64,000 nt of DNA from Lysinibacillus_B sp036662795 (GTDB taxonomy: Bacteria > Bacillota > Bacilli > Bacillales_A > Planococcaceae): assembly GCF_036662795.1 (NCBI RefSeq), contig NZ_JBAFWZ010000003.1, positions 1 through 64,000 of the forward strand, read 5' to 3'. Position numbers and translations under genes: made by a program. Of this stretch, positions 61,951-64,000 are shown in pieces (within the stretch, counting starts at the first letter, position 1; every line of letters starts with the position of its first letter). The notes under the pieces were generated by a model. It searched no databases. It worked only from the letters and a program-made list of their open reading frames with translations, and was not told the DNA's origin.

Positions 61951-63091
61951 ATTCATTTACCTCCTTTGTTTTCGCGTTTTGTAAACCACTGAGTACAGCT
62001 CTTGTGAGTATTTCAATCCCTGTTAAGAGCCTCTCCTCATTAAATGTCATATGGGGATGATGTAGTCCGGGTGTTACCCCACAACCAAGTCCCAGCATTG
62101 CCGTTTTAACACTTGGACGCTTAACAGCATAATAATGAAAATCCTCTCCACCCGGTGTATGAATAGCCTGGGCTAAACAAGCTTCTCCTACAGAATCGAC
62201 AATTGCATCCTTCATAATACACATAGCCTCATTATCCACTTCAGCCCCTACGATATTGACACTTTCTTTTAATTCAATATGCACTTTATATAAAGAGGCA
62301 ATTTGTCCGATTCGTTCCTTAATTTGCTCGCATAGTTTATACATCACATCATTTCGTTGGGCTCGAATATCAATAGAAAATAGCGCTTTTCCAGGAATAA
62401 TATTTGATGCATCACCGCCTGCTTGAAATTTCGTTAACTTGTATGAGGCAGGGATTAAAGGGTCGTGGTGAATAGATGCTAGCATTTGCACGATAGCCCA
62501 ACCAACCTCGATTGCATTTTGACCTAAGTGAGGTCTTGCCGCATGAGCATCCTCCCCTATAATCTCTCCTTCAAATGCCATTGCTGCACCATGAAAAATT
62601 GCAGGGCTATAATTCCCGTCTGCAATTTCCTGAATAGGCCGCACATGGACACCGAATAAATAAGTGAGTGGATCAATAACTCCTTGCTCGAGCACCTTTA
62701 ATGCTCCCGCGCCCTTTTCTTCCGCTGGCTGAAAAATCACACGGATTGTCCCCTCAAACGCGGGTATATGTTTGAGTAGCAGTAGCACTCCAATCGCCAT
62801 CGTCATATGGCCATCATGACCACATGAATGATTCGCCTTCATTTGACCGTCCACTTCCTGCCATAGTGCATCCATATCAGCACGGAGCCCCACTACTGGT
62901 GTCCCTTCTCCTACATCTACATAAAGCCCTGTGCAATCCTTGAATAGGATTGGTTTAAATCCTTCTAGTTGTAATAGTTTATATATGTACTTTGTTGTTT
63001 CATATTCATGCCAGCTTATTTCTGGATGGTTATGTAAATAGTGAAAAATAGATTGAATTTGTAGTTCTAACCCCTGCAATGCCTGCTTCAT
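61910..63091 (-). CDS. M20 family amidohydrolase (AmhX-like), candidate N-succinyl-L-amino acid hydrolase
   Basis: A 393-residue M20D metallohydrolase. Zinc-site motifs: GLRADMDAL (about residue 70), SCGHDGHM (about residues 90-97), QPAEEKGAGA with the catalytic glutamate, GEDAHAARPH and the C-terminal HHPHMTFNEE. B. subtilis AmhX is similar. In the three-gene operon it would remove succinate from the L-form, making D-to-L conversion irreversible. First gene of the operon, ATG at 63091 after GGGGGA. Confidence 0.9.
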   Translation of the reverse strand: MKQALQGLELQIQSIFHYLHNHPEISWHEYETTKYIYKLLQLEGFKPILFKDCTGLYVDVGEGTPVVGLRADMDALWQEVDGQMKANHSCGHDGHMTMAIGVLLLLKHIPAFEGTIRVIFQPAEEKGAGALKVLEQGVIDPLTYLFGVHVRPIQEIADGNYSPAIFHGAAMAFEGEIIGEDAHAARPHLGQNAIEVGWAIVQMLASIHHDPLIPASYKLTKFQAGGDASNIIPGKALFSIDIRAQRNDVMYKLCEQIKERIGQIASLYKVHIELKESVNIVGAEVDNEAMCIMKDAIVDSVGEACLAQAIHTPGGEDFHYYAVKRPSVKTAMLGLGCGVTPGLHHPHMTFNEERLLTGIEILTRAVLSGLQNAKTKEVNEYARINSGEKIRNN

Positions 63092-63185
63092 CGCTTATCC
63101 CCCACTTTTTAATTCCATTATATAACATCTGCAAGCGTTATAAAAATTAGTTTTTTAAAAACCCCGATATATCCATTTCTATATA

Positions 63186-63228
63186 CAAAAAACCAGAGAA
63201 ATGAAATTCGTTTCATTTACTCTGGCTT
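63186..63228 (-). terminator. Terminator after the POT transporter
   Basis: CCAGAG with AAATGAAA pairs around a short loop with one bulge, and six T residues follow on the minus strand. Confidence 0.82.
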
Positions 63229-63232
63229 TAAA

Positions 63233-64000
63233 TTATTTTACACCGCGCATTGCTTTCGAAATGATTGGCGTACCTAATAATAAAATGATCCCGATTGCGA
63301 CCGCCAAACCACCTAATACACCGAAGTAAGTTGTTTCGCTTACTACAGCATATACACGTACAAGTTGCGCGTTAATTGCTTGTGCAGCTGCATTAGTTAA
63401 GAACCATAGAGACATTGTCTGTGCTGCGAATGCTGCGGGAGCTAATTTTGTTGTCGCTGATAAACCAACCGGAGAAATTAACAGCTCTCCAATTACAACA
63501 AGTAGGAAGGATAGGACTAACCACCAAGGACTTACTAATGTTTTGCCTCCTGATAATACTGCGGGGATGATCATAACAAAGAATGACGCCCCGGCAAAGA
63601 ATAATGAGTAGGCAAATTTCTTAGGTGTTGAAGGTCCTTTATCTCCCCATCTTACCCAAAGCCACGCAAATAGTGGTGCTAACATAATGATAAATAATGG
63701 GTTTAATGATTGGAACCATGCTGGAGAAATATCATATTTCCCTATCGATAAATCTGTTCGTGTATCTGCATATGTTGCTAAGATTGTTGCTCCTTGCTCC
63801 TGGATTGCCCAAAACATCACTGCCGCTATAAATAGAGGCACATATGCAAGTAAGCGAGATTTTTCATCCACAGTCGTTTTAGGACTACGGTACATAAAAA
63901 TAAAGAAAGCTATCGGTAGTAAAATACCTAGTGCTGTAATTAATAAACTAAACGTCGTAACTGTTAAGTTACCCGTTGCGTAAGCAATCCCTGCTACAAC
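63233..64000 (-). CDS. POT/PTR family proton-dependent peptide transporter, 5' part missing
   Basis: The C-terminal 255 residues of a proton-coupled oligopeptide transporter. The reading frame is open through the right window edge, so the start lies outside. Visible are several membrane segments and family features: VMFWAIQEQGATILATYADTR, then the FQSLNPLFIIMLAPLF helix and GELLISPVGLSATTKLAP. It imports di- and tripeptides. It lies upstream of the D-amino acid operon in the same orientation but is separated from it by a terminator. Confidence 0.9.
   Translation of the reverse strand, partial: VVAGIAYATGNLTVTTFSLLITALGILLPIAFFIFMYRSPKTTVDEKSRLLAYVPLFIAAVMFWAIQEQGATILATYADTRTDLSIGKYDISPAWFQSLNPLFIIMLAPLFAWLWVRWGDKGPSTPKKFAYSLFFAGASFFVMIIPAVLSGGKTLVSPWWLVLSFLLVVIGELLISPVGLSATTKLAPAAFAAQTMSLWFLTNAAAQAINAQLVRVYAVVSETTYFGVLGGLAVAIGIILLLGTPIISKAMRGVK

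Overview
The window looks like a chromosomal segment of a low-GC Gram-positive bacterium of the order Bacillales. I infer a Planococcaceae relative of Lysinibacillus or Solibacillus. The support is the strong AGGAGG-type ribosome sites, Bacillus-like sigma-A promoters, a SigB regulon, SigB-type promoters and gene order closely parallel to the ddl-murF-cshA-ydbST-acpS-ydcC-alr-ndoAI-ndoA-rsb-sigB-tex-sprT segment of Bacillus subtilis. No prophage, insertion sequence, CRISPR array or defence island is visible. Most of the window is housekeeping and accessory metabolism, densely packed and mainly on the minus strand.

Left end (1-960): eight tRNA genes (Asn, Glu, Asp, Gln, Lys, Leu, Arg, Gly in transcription order) follow a consensus promoter. 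A very strong rRNA-type promoter and leader then read off the left edge, so a 16S gene should begin just outside. Positions 1026-9849: a NUDIX hydrolase, SprT-like protein, Tex, the sigB operon (rsbT-rsbU-rsbV-rsbW-sigB), the EndoA/EndoAI toxin-antitoxin pair and alanine racemase. The stressosome genes rsbR and rsbS, and rsbX, are absent from their usual positions. Sigma-B-type promoters sit in front of rsbV, alr and a YtxH-like gene.

Positions 9934-20391: YdcC-like lipoprotein, AcpS, rhomboid protease, two PH-domain membrane proteins, CshA helicase, an esterase, MurF and Ddl. Positions 20596-28102: RodA-type protein, DUF1963 protein, cardiolipin synthase, VanY-type carboxypeptidase, a YidC2 insertase and an AraC regulator. 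Positions 28644-34895: LytTR regulator, acetyl-CoA hydrolase/CoA-transferase, YtxH-like protein, GNAT, DUF1002 protein, CvfB, MntR and ComFB.

Positions 35058-46867: CadA/CadC metal efflux with a clear operator, penicillin acylase family protein, ExoA, MurB, and a quinone/thiol stress group (YodB-like HxlR regulator, YceI protein, azoreductase with an MhqR-type box, DsbA-like protein, FAD-Rieske oxidoreductase), then PpaC. Positions 47106-55699: a fused GNAT, RpiR regulator, NiaP-like transporter, thrC-thrB, a YwnB-like protein, a ZIP transporter, PAP2 phosphatase and HmoA. Positions 55755-59665: a yclNOPQ-type petrobactin importer with several Fur boxes. Positions 59998-64000: a three-gene operon matching the known pathway that converts D- to L-amino acids through N-succinyl intermediates, preceded by a POT-family peptide transporter cut by the right edge.

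Two small genes too short for routine calling (46 and 34 codons), a pair of about 109 bp dispersed repeats and a GC-rich interspersed element were also found by reading the intergenic regions.
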